From contig BSYQ01000001.1 in NCBI GenBank assembly GCA_030272585.1, forward strand, positions 1,302,001-1,366,000: a stretch of 64,000 nucleotides of DNA, written 5' to 3'. Under the pieces are notes generated by a model. The model was given only the letters and a program-made list of their open reading frames with translations. It searched no databases and was not told the origin of the DNA. Positions 1 through 11,184 of this stretch are shown in pieces. The position numbers and the translations under genes were made by a program. Within the stretch, counting starts at the first letter, position 1; the number at the start of each line of letters is the position of its first letter. The DNA is from Bryopsis sp. KO-2023 (taxonomy: Eukaryota > Chlorophyta > Ulvophyceae > Bryopsidales > Bryopsidaceae).

Positions 1-141
1 TGAAACTTGCCAGAGCATGGACCTCAAACCAGGGAAGCAAGCAAATCAACAAGAAGACTCGAAACATAATAATCACCACCAAACGACAAAAAACCCTTCG
101 TTGGAAGGTGTTCGAGCAGAAAATCTGAATGAGGTGGGGGG

Positions 142-982
142 TTGGGTCATGTGCCAAAAAAGAGCAAGATGAATATTTGGAATTTTTTTTTTTCGGCTTT
201 TTCATTGGATGATGTGAAGTCTTGTCTGACTGGAGATTCTGATGTGGTATTTGTTGGGGGGGAATTTTGCCAGACTGGGAAGGATGCCAAATGGTGGCCT
301 GGGGTTTCCGAAGCACACCCTTGGCTTGCTGATACTGTCGAGGTTCTGCCCGACATTCCCAAGTGAGTGAGTAGGAAAAAAAATCAGCCGAGAAAAAAAA
401 AAAAGAAAGCATGAGTTTTGGAGCGGACTGAAGGGTGCATTCCAAGATGAGATCTCGTGGTATATGCTTTTATCAGAGTGGAAAGACTGAAAGAGTCTGT
501 GCGATCATGCCAGGTGTGAAGTGGCAGCTGTTGAAGAAGCTCCGTTAGCAAATGGGCCCCCCCCCTTTCCGCCAATATCAAGACAAGGGAAAACGAGCGA
601 TTGCCCAAAACCAAGAATAGTATGTGTTCCAAGGATTGAATATGGATGGTCTGGTGAATGCAGATGCTCGCTTCCATGAATTTCATATTTACTGTATCGG
701 AAAAGAAAAAAAATAGCATCATTGTTTTTTTCTTAATTTATTTTTCCTTTGGTTTCATTCCAGGTGTTTGAAGTTTTTCAACCAAACTCCCACTTCAAGC
801 GGAAGTCGCCGGATGCTCCTTATTGTGTTGTGTGCACAGCTTCTGGGCAATTTTTGAATTTGAACACCATAAAAGCAATGGAGTCTGCTAGGGCTGGAAC
901 TCCGGTCATGTATGCAATGGTGGAGGATGGCGATGTGATGTTCTTTAGTGTAACAGAAACCAGCACCAGAGTGCTTCCTTGA
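142..982 (+). CDS. TSEN54: tRNA-splicing endonuclease subunit 54, C-terminal part (5' end outside window)
   Basis: Structural subunit of the TSEN complex, which cuts introns out of pre-tRNAs in the nucleus. The last exon (764-982, acceptor at 762-763) encodes about 72 residues that match the conserved C-terminal domain of the family: a VFEVFQPN block followed by FKRK and P-YC (compare FDVYQAD and FRKNNPGKPY in animals), then the PVMYAMVEDGDVMFFSV strand pair. An upstream open stretch from about 142 to 362 is probably the preceding exon, because it ends at a good donor (GTGAGT at 363). That donor is phase 2 and the acceptor needs phase 0, so either a weak in-frame donor near 344 is used or a small exon is missing. 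The first ~140 bases may hold more of the gene but I could not place them. The domain assignment is solid; the exon junction is not. Confidence 0.72.
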
Positions 983-1303
983 AAAAACATGACTGTTTTC
1001 ATGGTCCCCGACAGTAAAATGGCATTCAAAACTAGGCAAGTCCAAAATCCGGACCGCATTCAGACTAAAAGCTCCCAAAAACCCATGTATCTTCTTTTCT
1101 GTCCACAGTTGATTTCCAACGATCACCTCGACACATCCTACACACGCTTCTTCCAACGTAAATTCTATTCCCCCAACGGCAGTACATTTCTTAACAAAAA
1201 TCCTACAATACAGCCCCCACATCACTGCTTGGCCCAGAGAACACACAATCCCCATAACACCCCATGCACCTAGACTTAACAATACATCCCCAAGCATCCA
1301 CCT
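983..1303. other. convergent 3' region, no gene seen
   Basis: About 320 bases between the stop codons of two converging genes. The plus strand is rich in C and A. Short open frames here show no family resemblance. Confidence 0.6.
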
Positions 1304-1915
1304 TCAGGATTCCCGTTCAATTTCATCAATTGATACAGCCAGAGCAACCATCAATGCCGAATCCACCCCAGCAGCCACCTCCAAAAAGTAGGTCTCACGG
1401 TCAGTCAGCAAGGCTGCTGCTCCCCAACGATTCGTTCTTGTGGATTTTGCAATCAACTGACCACCTCTCATGATGATGAAAGCTCTATCCATGAAGTTTC
1501 CTTTGATCTCCAAAATCTCGGTGCGGCCTTGGTAGGTAACGGTGACTGTTATGCTCGAATTGAAAGAGAGTTTGATTTTCTTCTTGACGGTTGCTGCAAG
1601 GTCAGTCGATTGGCCCCTGTAGATTTCCTGGGTGCTGTGGAGAGAGAACACTTTGCTGTGCATGGTCAGGACTGGGACATTGGCCACATCGAACAGGGTT
1701 TTCTTATCCCTCAGACTGAAAGTCTTTCCCTTAACCTGAAACCAGTGCCGCCCGTTCGTATCATGGATGCTGAAATCGTCCCCAGAAAAGGAGAACTTTT
1801 CTTTCAAAACGAGATAGACTTCCTCTTGGGTTATGAATCTTGGGTCGATCGCCACCAGGGGAGCTTGGAGCTGATTTTGGAGCGGTCCCACGTTCGCACT
1901 GACGTCGTTGCCCAT
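1304..1915 (-). CDS. LURP-one-related (Tubby C-terminal-like) protein, single exon
   Basis: A complete 203-residue protein with no intron. It shows the LURP1-related (DUF567/LOR) pattern: F-I-D-NG-H-FQVKGK-FSLRDKKTLFD followed by a second strand repeat with a hydrophobic GNFMDRAFII segment and a C-terminal YFLEVAAGVDSALMVALAVSIDEI helix. In the Tubby-like fold that helix fills the beta barrel, as in phospholipid scramblases. Plant members are linked to pathogen responses; the biochemical role is not established. The ATG at 1915 is the first in frame and the length is usual for the family. The opposite strand also has a 189-codon open frame, which I treat as its shadow. Confidence 0.88.
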   Translation of the reverse strand: MGNDVSANVGPLQNQLQAPLVAIDPRFITQEEVYLVLKEKFSFSGDDFSIHDTNGRHWFQVKGKTFSLRDKKTLFDVANVPVLTMHSKVFSLHSTQEIYRGQSTDLAATVKKKIKLSFNSSITVTVTYQGRTEILEIKGNFMDRAFIIMRGGQLIAKSTRTNRWGAAALLTDRETYFLEVAAGVDSALMVALAVSIDEIERES

Positions 1916-2796
1916 TCTTTTCTTAAACCGTTGAACACAAAACGTCCAACTGTTGATATTGTGCCCGATCTGTGCACCAAAATATGCTCCGAAATGTGTG
2001 AGCTGAGAGGAAGCTGCCGTCCAGATCCCATTAGAAGAGGCGGACCTCGTCAGACTCTGCCCAATTTCGAGGTGAGAAGCTTGGGTGGGGACCTTTAATC
2101 CACCCTTGCTTTAGCTCTTGGAAGATGAAGGAGAAGAATAATGTTGTGAATCTATCTTTCTGAAAGAAGCTTCTTAGCCTTTGGTTTTTAGGACTCTGTC
2201 CAAGCACCAATAAGATACAAACATAAAACCAGCCCCAGTTTGGAAAGCAATCCACATTCACAGTTGGCGTTGCTAACCCAGAAACCAATCCATCAACTCT
2301 TTTTGACCATCACCCGTATAAAACCCAGAAAAATATAATTTTGAAGGCCAGCGAGTGGCTGGACTTGATTTTTGCATTTTCCAACATCTTTTTTTTTTTG
2401 CCATGTCTTCCAATAGCCTTTTTCTTCACAGGGTCCCCAATCCTTGCTATTTATTTCTCAATACAACAAAACTCAAAAAAACAAACTCAAAAAAACTCCG
2501 CCCAAAAATCCAGTCAAAAATGGGCCCCCTGAGCACCACCACTACGTTTCAGTTTCAAACGTTGACGTTCCTACCTAGAACCCCTCCCAACAGAAAACAC
2601 CCATTTTTCTTTTTTGGAAACCAGAGCGGCCTAGACCCCACTATCCCTTGTACATTGAACCGCCTTTTAACACACAAACTCAACTGCTCCTCACATTGCT
2701 AGTAGAACAAAAAAAAAAACACCACTGGAAAACTCAACAGACACTCATCACTCTCTCAAAATTTCTTGCCGAACCGGTGTGTAATCCAACCGACGA
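1916..2796. other. intergenic, A/C-rich, no gene seen
   Basis: 880 bases upstream of the LURP-like gene and downstream of the first SpoVS-like gene, both on the minus strand. Short open frames are made of poly-A and poly-T tracts. I see no conserved protein or RNA. Confidence 0.5.
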
Positions 2797-4091
2797 CTAA
2801 TACTGCATGGTTCGAGGGGGCTTCGGAATCACTCCACAGTCGATCTGAAGTCGAACTGCACGTTTTTTATCCCCCTCCAGGAAATCGAAGCCAGGTCGAA
2901 TGAGCATCACATGCCCAAGCCCGGTGAGTTTCCTTCTGAGCCGTTTGGCTGCATTCACCGATCGAGACAGAGCCTGGTAACCGACCGAACGCAAACCCAC
3001 CCGCTTGTGTTCAAACAACACCCCCTCCATGGCAGACGACAAATTCAGGCTCTTGGTGTTGGCAGTAACCTTCAGATGCCCCCCAAATCAAGCGGTTAGA
3101 ACTGTGGGGTCATATTGGCATTCGCAAAACATTGGCCGATGGAAAAATAAACACAACTCAACACCTGAAACACATGCGACCCTTCATTCCAAATGCGATC
3201 GTCTTTTCCTTCCTCCAGAGTGAATCTCAAGCCCCTGAAGGAGCTCCCGTCCGGCGCCTTTATGAGTTGACCCTCTTCTTTGAAACTGACCCAGAGCTTA
3301 TCATCTATAGTGTTGATCGCCACAGCCAGCACCATGAGTGTCTTCCTCAGGGTTTTGCTTTCTTTGCACAGAACGGAGCCATTTCCTTTCACTCGGAAAA
3401 CCTCTGCCAGCACACGGCCCACTGTTCTTGTGTCTGTCTTGGGCTCGATCGGAATCGTGACCTGTGGAAACCGGGGGCTTCGTTCCTCAGGATCGGTTTC
3501 GACATGCACAGACTCCTGTGATGGCCTTGGAAATGGTTGGAATGAGGTCCTGATCATGGCAAAACCACAAATCACAAAAATTGACTGGTGCTCGTGGAGT
3601 GGCGAAGGCACAATACTTCAAGTTGAAAGGAATATCCATGTGGTTGTATTAACATGAATTAAAGCCTGGTTTTTGGATGCTATTCAGGAAATCCCGTGGA
3701 AATTGAATACTGTTTGCAACGTGTCCGGTTGAAGTCATGCCGATGAACCATCGAAGCAATATTGCCTAATATTGCAAAGGCAGTCAGTTCCATGTGACCT
3801 ATATTAAGATACAGTGATGTGCATTGGGCCCAAGGAGAGGGTGGCATGTCTGTCAATAAAAAACAACTTTGCTGCCCAATTCTGTTTTGGGACGACGTGA
3901 GCGGAAAAACGCAAATCAACCACACCTTGTTTCCAGACTTGACCACCGCAAAGTACATACCTCAGCGGACCGCTGAATGCACCCCGACCCTTGACCAAAC
4001 CGTTCCGAAGAAAACCTCGCTTCACCCCACGAACCCCCACGTGCCGACCATACAAACACTTCGGCTGAGACGTAGTCACCACAAACCGCAT
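2797..4091 (-). CDS. two-domain SpoVS-like (Alba-superfamily) protein 1
   Basis: Exons (minus) 4091-3961, 3549-3165, 3069-2797 give 789 nt and 262 residues. Residues 1-44 are rich in Arg, Val and Gly with almost no acid, like an organelle-targeting peptide. Residues ~72-148 form one SpoVS-like domain (type A: TVGRVLAEVF..., then LRKTLMVLAVA). Residues ~173-255 form a second (type B: VTANTKSLNLSSAMEGVLF, then SVGYQALSRSVNAAKRL and GFDFLEGDKKRAVRLQI). Bacterial SpoVS has the same order: VxAxS-P-S-VAGALA, then AIGAGA-NQAVKA-AIAR, then G-DL-C-P-F, then RTAI-L. Its fold is Alba-like, so nucleic-acid binding is a fair inference, but no function is known for such tandem forms. Intron 1 is phase 2 (AG/G), as in the two paralogues. 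The third-exon acceptor (3070-3071) has a poor pyrimidine tract, yet it is the only one that keeps the frame. Confidence 0.8.
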
Positions 4092-4288
4092 TGGAACATC
4101 AGACAGGAAACAAAACAAAAAATCAATTCTCCATACAGTCGCGCGCAAAGAGGGGGACGAAACCAGTGAGTGTCACTGGCAGTGACACCAACCAGTCAAC
4201 CGTGCGTGTGTCGATTATCGATACACGATCAATTTTTAGAAATTCAAGGAGGGTAAAAGTGGGATGCTGGAATCATCACGTGCATTCT
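4092..4288. promoter_or_regulatory. 197 bp bidirectional promoter shared by SpoVS-like genes 1 and 2
   Basis: The start codons of two paralogous genes face away from each other across only 197 bases, so both must be driven from here. It contains a perfect inverted repeat near its middle (listed separately) and an ATCGAT-containing stretch near 4215. No clear TATA box is visible. Confidence 0.6.
4170..4188. promoter_or_regulatory. perfect 9-bp inverted repeat with 1-bp spacer (candidate operator)
   Basis: The sequence GTGTCACTGGCAGTGACAC is two exact 9-base arms around one G. Its centre at 4179 lies 88 bp from one start codon and 110 bp from the other. The shape fits a binding site for a homodimeric regulator. 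The function is inferred only from symmetry and position. Confidence 0.5.
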
Positions 4289-5513
4289 ATGATGGCGTTT
4301 GCGAGGCTCCTGGGGTCGTTTCCGTCCAAAGCAACACAGTCGCTGTGTCAGGGCGTACTGGACGCCGCAAGTCTCGCTGTGTGCTCCCACCAAGATATTT
4401 TTCGGAGGCTGAGGTACATATACAGCTTTAGTTTTTGTTTATGCCTTTTTTTTAATCATCATCGTGATTCTGGAAGGTTCCTGTTCCCCCGCATGAGAAA
4501 GGGGGAAATCAACCCCCCCCCCCAAGTAAAATTGAAACACACTGTTGCTGAAATGCGCAGCTTGTTTCTTGATTCGGTGGGCTGCATCTGGATAGCATTC
4601 AGTGCATTGATAATACCACCAATATTTCCCATGCAAATCCCACTTTTAAACTAGCAGTTTTAAAGGGGCTGCATCTAAGTTAACGAAATGATTCCTACTG
4701 CTTTTCAGTTCTCATGCGGAGCCATCCACTCCTGACGAAACGCAATCAAGCGGCAGGGACATCCCCATCAGAGCACCTAATTCAAACGGCCAATCTCCTG
4801 AAACTCCAGGCGAAGGCTCACCGCAACCACCATTAGTGTTTTCAATCAAAAGAGGTGGAAATGTGCACAAAGTGGGGGGAGCGATCGCCATGGAATTACG
4901 GAAAGGGAAAACAGTTCTAGCTCAGGCCACCGGCACAGAGCCTGTGAATGTTACCGTGAAAGCCTTGTGCATCGGGAGGGGATATGTGTTGGAGGACCCA
5001 GGGTTCGATCTGTGCTTCAGAGTAAACCATCAACCGCACAACAATCGGGAAAGGATATCCCAGCTTTCGTTCTCTGTGGAGGCCACCCCGATGCGATTTG
5101 TGCCGAAAAACCCAGTGGAGGAACTGAGAGTCACGGCTGAATCGAAAGGTCGAGGGATTGGCGCATTGATAGCATCCACGATACAGAACAATCGATGTCC
5201 GACTCTGCGGGCAGTGGGGCCCAAATCGGTGGGGAACATGATGGTGGGGGCGACCTGGGCCCGGCGGCTGCTACGGAGGCAAGGCTTGGATGTTTTGTGT
5301 TACCCGAGTTTTAAAACGATCAACATCGAGGATAAAGGGGACCGGACTTCGGTGGAGGTGGATTTTCGGTCGGTTGCGTATACGCATGTTCCCTACATCG
5401 ATTTCCCAGAGGAAGACGGTGCAGTCGAGCCAGATGTGCGGGAGGATAATGGAGAGTGTGATGATGTAGATTATGGGGTTCGAAAACATCTGAAGCAGTC
5501 GTTGGGGATTTGA
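4289..5513 (+). CDS. two-domain SpoVS-like (Alba-superfamily) protein 2
   Basis: Exons 4289-4413 and 4709-5513 give 930 nt and 309 residues. The first ~42 residues (MMAFARLLGSFPSKATQ...) are Ser/Arg-rich and acid-poor, like a plastid or mitochondrial presequence. A Pro/Ser-rich linker follows. A type-A SpoVS-like domain lies at ~85-165 (VFSIKRGGNVHKVGGAIAMEL, then TGTEPVNVTVKALCIGRGYV and GFDLCFRV). A type-B domain lies at ~180-263 (ELRVTAESKGRGIGALIAS, then AVGPKSVGNMMVGATWARR, then GLDVLCYPSFKTINIEDKGDRTSVEV). The tail is acidic. Intron 1 is phase 2 (AG/T), at the same place relative to the presequence as in the paralogues. ATG 4289 is followed at once by a second ATG at 4292; either could be used. 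Confidence 0.82.
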
Positions 5514-6482
5514 AAAGTGCACCAATCCAGGAATTCGTTGTCAAATTGATGCATGGCTGATAAAGCTGTGGGGTTGTCGGTCCAGGAGGGGGGGGGGGGG
5601 GGGAATTCAAAGAACTTGAGGTTGTGAGTGCGGGTAGGGAGAAAGGGCAACTTGGGGGGGGGGTATAGGGATTTTAAGAGGGGGGGGGGGGGGGATGGAG
5701 GAGGGAAATTCAGGCATGTAGTAAAAAGCAACAGCAAAAAATGGCAGTTCTTTCAATTGGTTTGGAGAGGTATCAAAAACTTGTCAAGGTTTGGCGATGG
5801 CAACGGCATCATTAGAGAGTTTTGATGAAAATGTGTCAGAATTTTTTGTTTCTTGTGGGGGAAAACGGGTGCTGAAAAGTGTTGGTGAATGTGTGTGGTG
5901 ATGGAAGCGGGGGAAATGTTGCAGTGAAGGATTGTAGCAGTTCTTTTTTCTGTTAATTGAATTTCGGTGTCAAATTCTGTTTTGTTAAAAGGGGGATCTC
6001 TTTTTCACAACCTTGTTATGGATCATATCGGGATCAGCAAGGTGTGGGAGCTGATATGTAAATTGGGGTTCAAATTCCAGAAGCCTACAGAAACAAGAAA
6101 AGCACATTGATTGAGACTTGAAACAGGTGTGCAGCCATAGTGACCTACTCAAGTGTAAAAAGATTCCATTTTTATTTTTTTTTAACAAGAAAAGTGGAGA
6201 AACCAACAACGATCCATCCATTCGTTCTCTACTAGCACGAGGTGAAAGTTGGGAAGAAAAAACGCTCCACAGTCCCAAAACATCAGAATCTTTTGGCAGT
6301 GCTAACCTACAGCAAACTCCTAGTATCCTCAAGAAAAACCCGAGCACACAGCCACAAACAAAACCCTGGTATGTATTACATACATCATTACACTTCGTCA
6401 TCCCGCGTCACACCTTCCTCCGACAGCGTGCGAAAACTGACGACTCGCTCATTGTGAACAGACGGCTTTTGGAACAGAATCA
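5514..6482. other. intergenic with long G tracts
   Basis: Just past the stop codon of the SpoVS-like gene 2 are three long runs of G on the sense strand (about 16 at 5588-5603, 10 at 5654-5663, 15 at 5680-5694). The rest is unremarkable and holds the convergent 3' end of the lectin gene. No gene seen. Confidence 0.6.
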
Positions 6483-6884
6483 CTACGCGTCGACAGTGTC
6501 AATTCCCGTGCCATAAGCGTCGAGATCTGCAGTCCATGTCACTTGAACCAAATGGGCAAAGGAGTCGCACCGAACTCCTACGCTCAGGTTGAAGCCTTCC
6601 TCTGTAACGTTTAACGCTTCCGTCCCGACCCTAACGCCCTGTCTGGAAAATAAGTCGAGCGCAGAGAGCGTCAGGGTGACCAGGGGTCTCGAGATGAACG
6701 CGTGCTCAAACTTGATCGGGACAACTCTCTCCCTCTTGTTGGTTTCCACTGTGCTCCAGGGCTTCTCAGGGCAGGAAGTTATATCACCCAAATCGGAGAC
6801 GTTCACCCGCCCTGCCTGAGTGACCTGGGTGTTGTTGGCGGCGACAGCCACGATGAGTAGAACGTCGGGTATCGAAGCAATCAT
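6483..6884 (-). CDS. small secreted H-type lectin domain protein
   Basis: A 133-residue single-exon protein starting at ATG 6884. Residues 1-20 (MIASIPDVLLIVAVAANNTQ) are hydrophobic and fit a signal peptide. Residues ~60-125 match the H-type lectin fold seen in discoidin I and Helix pomatia agglutinin: KFEHAF--RPLVTLTLSALDL, then VRVGTEALNVTEEGFNLSVGV, ending with VQVTWTA. Such domains trimerise and bind GalNAc or other sugars, so a secreted sugar-binding role is likely. The frame stays open upstream to 7121 but the first part looks non-coding. It is divergent from the ELMO gene, 248 bp away. Confidence 0.78.
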   Translation of the reverse strand: MIASIPDVLLIVAVAANNTQVTQAGRVNVSDLGDITSCPEKPWSTVETNKRERVVPIKFEHAFISRPLVTLTLSALDLFSRQGVRVGTEALNVTEEGFNLSVGVRCDSFAHLVQVTWTADLDAYGTGIDTVDA

Positions 6885-7132
6885 GACCCCAGACTCTGCA
6901 GAGTTTGCAGACGTGCTCTTTTCGGAATGTGTTTTGAATGTGTTTTGGCGTTTGTGTGTTGCGAAGTATTGCAGTTGCGAAGGGAAGCGTGAAAGAGTGA
7001 GCGCCTCCCACGTGATCGGTTCGCACCGGATTCGTCCAAGTGCGACGGGATGCATCACGTACATTATTGACATGCAACACGCCCAAAGAACAGCACTCCA
7101 CCCCACCAACACACGAAACACACAAGGCAGCG

Positions 7133-9513
7133 ATGTCCGCTTTCAGACGAAGGAAAAATGGAGGCGAAGAAGGTGGGACAGAAAACCAAGCTCCAAACTG
7201 AGCGTATGCTCCAGACAGTGCTTTTTTCTGCTGCAGAGCGGTCGTGGTAACCAATCGACTGTGTTTTTTTTTCTCCCTTGTCCAGACGATGGTCTCAGGG
7301 AGTCGTTGCTTCCTAGTGACGAAAACGTTGATTCGACGGCGCCGCAAGCCGTCGAGGGCCTCAAAGAATCGACGTCTGTTGGCGACCAGCACAATGTGCT
7401 TGTGCGGGCAGTTATGGAATCGTGGAATTGCCTGCTGGGTAGGGACATCCGACCAGATACTTGGGGGATGATTCGTGAATCCAGTCGATGAGGAAATTTG
7501 GCACACATTTATGAGGAATTGTTTTGTTTCATAATACATGGGTCATGGACACCTTTCTGCTCTGAAGAATTTTTTTGGTTTGTGCAGCTTTGCTTGCCTT
7601 TCTCTTGGGGCAGCATGGGCATCTGACATTGACATCCACACAGGTTAGCAGCCACAAAGGGAAAATCAGTATACGTATAAAAAAAAGAGAGAGGGAATTT
7701 ATCTCTCTTTTTACATGGAAAACACAGAAGTACTGGGAAAAAAGTGCTCCGAACGCACTCTTTCAATGCCCATTACTTCCAACGACAGCGTTTCATAATA
7801 TAATCGCTTCCACTTTTTTCCTTCCCCGTGGTTATAACTTCAATTGGGACCACCAATTGAATTAGTCATCTTGCAATTCAATGCTTTTCGCTTGCACAGG
7901 AGGCACGGCTGCGTGAGCTCCGCCGCAAATGTGTTGTTCCATATGATGACCAGAATCCAGATCATCTGGTGAGTGGAGTAAAACTGTGAAAATTGCTGGT
8001 GTCAGTCATACGGCTTTTTGTCCTCCAGGTTATATTAACGTCTGGGATGTTATCTTAAATTCGATTCTGAGAACGAAAACCACTTGTGAGTGTATTGTGG
8101 GGGCAGCTGGATTGGAACAGGGCTGTTGGTTGGGTGGGAAAACGAAAGTAATAATAAAGAGTGACACGATTGCCTGGATGACTGTCATAGGAATCTCTGA
8201 AGTCGCTATGGATGGCTGGCTTTCCAGACACTCCCTGGAACGGGGTAAAATCACCCAAGTGGAAGGAAATGGGCTGGCAGGTACTTTGTTTGATTCCTCG
8301 GTAAATATCTGTACAATCAATTTCTGCCCCCTACTTGAGGTCAGGCTTCAACAAGACAAAATTACATGGAGCTTTCACCCTGTAGATGCAATACATTTGG
8401 ATAAGGTTTTGAAAATAAATCGAAATAATCGCTGCAGTTTGGAATGTTGGGACTGCATGGGACAGTTAGTCATCGAAGGGCACGGTGAGTCAAATTATAT
8501 TTATTTAATTGTGGTGTTTATTCTTTGATTTTTCTTGTTTAGGGTGTAGACCCTGGGACCGATTTCAGAGGTGGAGGGTTATTCTCGCTGTCGAATTTGC
8601 TGTATATGGCAAACCACGAGTCCACTCTATTTGAGAAGCTCATGAAAAAATCGGATGGGGACAGGGTGGAGTGGGAATATCCGTTCGCAGCAGCGGGGGT
8701 CAATGTAACTGTGCACTTAGTCGGTACGTAGACAATCTCGGAGCAATGTCAGAATTATCATTGATGCTCTGTGGAGGTATCCCCACCACTTCACCTGAGA
8801 ATGTTTGATGTTCTTTTGCAGACTCTGTGAAGTTGCGCATTGAGAACCCCCCAAGCAGTCCCCACAGGCGAGGTTTCGTGAAGCTGCTGAACGAATCCGA
8901 TTCCACCTTCGAGGAGGTGTACTGCTGCACATTTGAGCTGCTCGATAAAGTCTGGTTGGAAATGCATGCCTCTTACATGGAGTTTCCCACAGTCCTCAAG
9001 TGAGTGTGCCCCCATCCACAGTCACTTCTTGTTGATGCCAGTGTGTCCCCCCCAAAACAAAAAGACCTTCTCAATTGATCAGAATGTTAGAATCGGCTAT
9101 TTGGACCCCCTTCAGAAATTGTGATAGCTGAAACCCTGTGTTGAAAAGTACACCAGAAGTGATGCTTCGATCAAAGTGGGTTCGATTCTGTAGGTTTTAA
9201 CATGAATTCCCCATGTTCATTCCCTGCGTTTTTATGGGAGTTTATTGGAGGCTTTAAACAACTTTCACTTCAAAATCAAATATCAAACTATGCCTTCTCC
9301 ATTGTGTTGAATTCATGTTTGAGTCATGAATTGCATGTTGTGGATCGGCGTCAGTCCAACCAAACATTTCTGCTCCTTTTCATATAAAAAATATGTACAT
9401 ATTAAATGAAGATAATGTTTCGCAGGCGCACAATCAAGCAAGTGGAAGAAGCCCTTGGCCGGCAGCCTGTAAATATTGCAGACCTTCGAAAGATGCTCGA
9501 TTTGAAAACATAA
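7133..9513 (+). CDS. ELMO/CED-12 domain protein
   Basis: Nine exons: 7133-7172, 7286-7438, 7588-7643, 7900-7972, 8029-8089, 8438-8484, 8550-8723, 8822-8999, 9426-9513 (870 nt, 289 residues). The ELMO domain covers roughly the last 190 residues: LRELRRKC, NPDH, VWD, the hallmark DPGTDFRGGGLFSLSNLLYMA, then YPFAAAGVNVT, and the C-terminal helices around FCTFELLDKVWL. In animals ELMOD proteins act as GAPs for ARF/ARL GTPases; the plant and algal role is less clear. No arginine-finger claim is made. Two donors (7973 and 8090) sit four bases past a better-looking GT; they were chosen because only they keep frame and family spacing. The N-terminal ~85 residues include a hydrophobic LLALLAFLLG segment. 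Confidence 0.85.
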
Positions 9514-10175
9514 TAACATTATGAATTCCGGATGACTGATGTCAGGATGCAGAACTGGGACATTTCCATGTGGACATTCTGCTTTCTTTGACGATTATTG
9601 GGTAGATTTTTCTAGTGTGTTGTATATGATTGCGGAGTGCGTAGTTTTTTTAGGCAGACAGTTCCGTGTGTCTTTTACCTTTATTATTTTTCAATTCTGT
9701 TGGTGGACAATGGAGGCAGCAAGTATTGTCACGATGATGTTTGTTTCTTGTTTTCTCAACTGATCTAATATTCTGCCAAGTTGTGGAACAGCTGATAAGC
9801 TGGGGGGGGGGGGGGTGCGAAACTAAACTGCCACAGGAATTTTCTTTCCCTATTTGATTCAAGAAAAATCACGAAAGGAGAGAATTTCATGAAACGTAGA
9901 AGTGAACAGCTGTTGTCTCGATCTGGAGGTTCGATCCCTGGATCGATTGGGTATTGCAAAGAGACATTTCAGGATGAGGTTATTTTTTTCCAACAGCGCT
10001 CAGTCTATCATGAGCCCTGTTCACATTTACTGTAATTCACCCTTGAGGTCAAGAATCGACTTCCACCTGGACTCTCATTGAAATGAGTGTGAAGCAATTT
10101 TTTTCCCAGTTACAGATGGTGTAGTTGTCTATGCTCCATTGGCCAGGAGACGAACAAACCCACCCAAGCCCAAAC
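9514..10175. other. convergent intergenic, no gene seen
   Basis: 660 bases between two converging genes. There is a run of 14 G at 9802-9815 on the sense strand of the ELMO gene. No recognisable coding or RNA feature. Confidence 0.5.
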
Positions 10176-11184
10176 CTAAAACAGGTCCGAAATATCCAGA
10201 ATGTCTGCCAAATCGGACAGGTCCAGATTCGACAAAATGTCCACGTTCTGTCTGCCCAGTTTCAACCTGACATCAAATTGTCCCCCTCCAAGCACCACTT
10301 CCTTGGCAATGCCCTTGGACTTGGCAATTTTGCATTCCTTTGATACAAACTCTGCTGCGGTCTTGTGCCTGTTGGTGCAGGTCGGGGCGCTTCTGGTGTA
10401 AACCAGCATTGGGGGCTCGCACTCGAAGCGTTGGCTCAACCTGTCGAAAAAATCCAACGATGGTCACTTGGATCGTAACAATTGAATGTAGAAACGCATA
10501 GGACACATTTTGGATTTTGCTTGCAGAACACCTTTATTTACGGCAAAAGTTTTTTTTTCCTTTGCCGGCTTTAGGGTCTTCCCGAGAAACAATCGTTTCA
10601 TTTGTCACGTGAACTCGTGTTTGAGCTTCCAGTACTTGATTTTTATGTGGGTTTGGTGAAGCACCAAGCGCATTGTGTTCTCACCTATCCACTACTGTGC
10701 ATTCACCCGGGGCAAGCTCCAACTTCGTCACCCACGACTTGCAGGTGTCCCCAACAGTTTCCCCGTTCATTTTCTCCTCGTCCGAACAATACTCGTTGTA
10801 TTGCGCCCTGACCATGGCCTCCGCCTCCTCTTGATTCTGAGGGAGGTTCGCGACAAAGTCCAGCACCGGCGTGGTCAGCAAGCCATCCACAAAATCCGAT
10901 AAACTGGCGGCTATGTCGAAGTCGTCGAAGAAATCCTCAAAGATGTCGTCGGCATCGATATCACCAAAGTCTATTTGTTGGAGCCGCCGCATTTTTCTTC
11001 CCAAAGGGGCGTCCGTTGAGTCGCCACCTCCCGTGAGTTTCGCGTCTTCGTCCCACAGCAGTTGCATGAAATCGTTCAGAACAGACGTAATTCCCTCCTT
11101 GTCCAGCTCCAGTGACTGGCAGCGAGTGCAAGCGAGCAATACCCCGCACACCCCCGCCACAAATATCATCCAAGAACTCGCCAT
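10176..11184 (-). CDS. secreted acidic protein of unknown family
   Basis: Exons (minus) 11184-10685 and 10440-10176 give 765 nt and 254 residues. The start MASSWMIFVAGVCGVLLACTRC is a clear signal peptide. The mature part begins with a very acidic region (DFGDIDADDIFEDFFDDFD). It ends with about 130 residues holding six cysteines, enough for three disulfides, and a repetitive LSNLDLSDLADILDISDLF tail. The intron is phase 2 with a good donor (GTGAGA) and acceptor. I do not recognise the family; an extracellular or vacuolar protein is the safest reading. Divergent from SpoVS-like gene 3 across 354 bp. Confidence 0.7.

Noticed and set aside
1529-2098. 189-codon plus-strand open frame
   Set aside because: It is antisense to the LURP-one-related gene, which has clear family motifs. 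No similarity in this frame.
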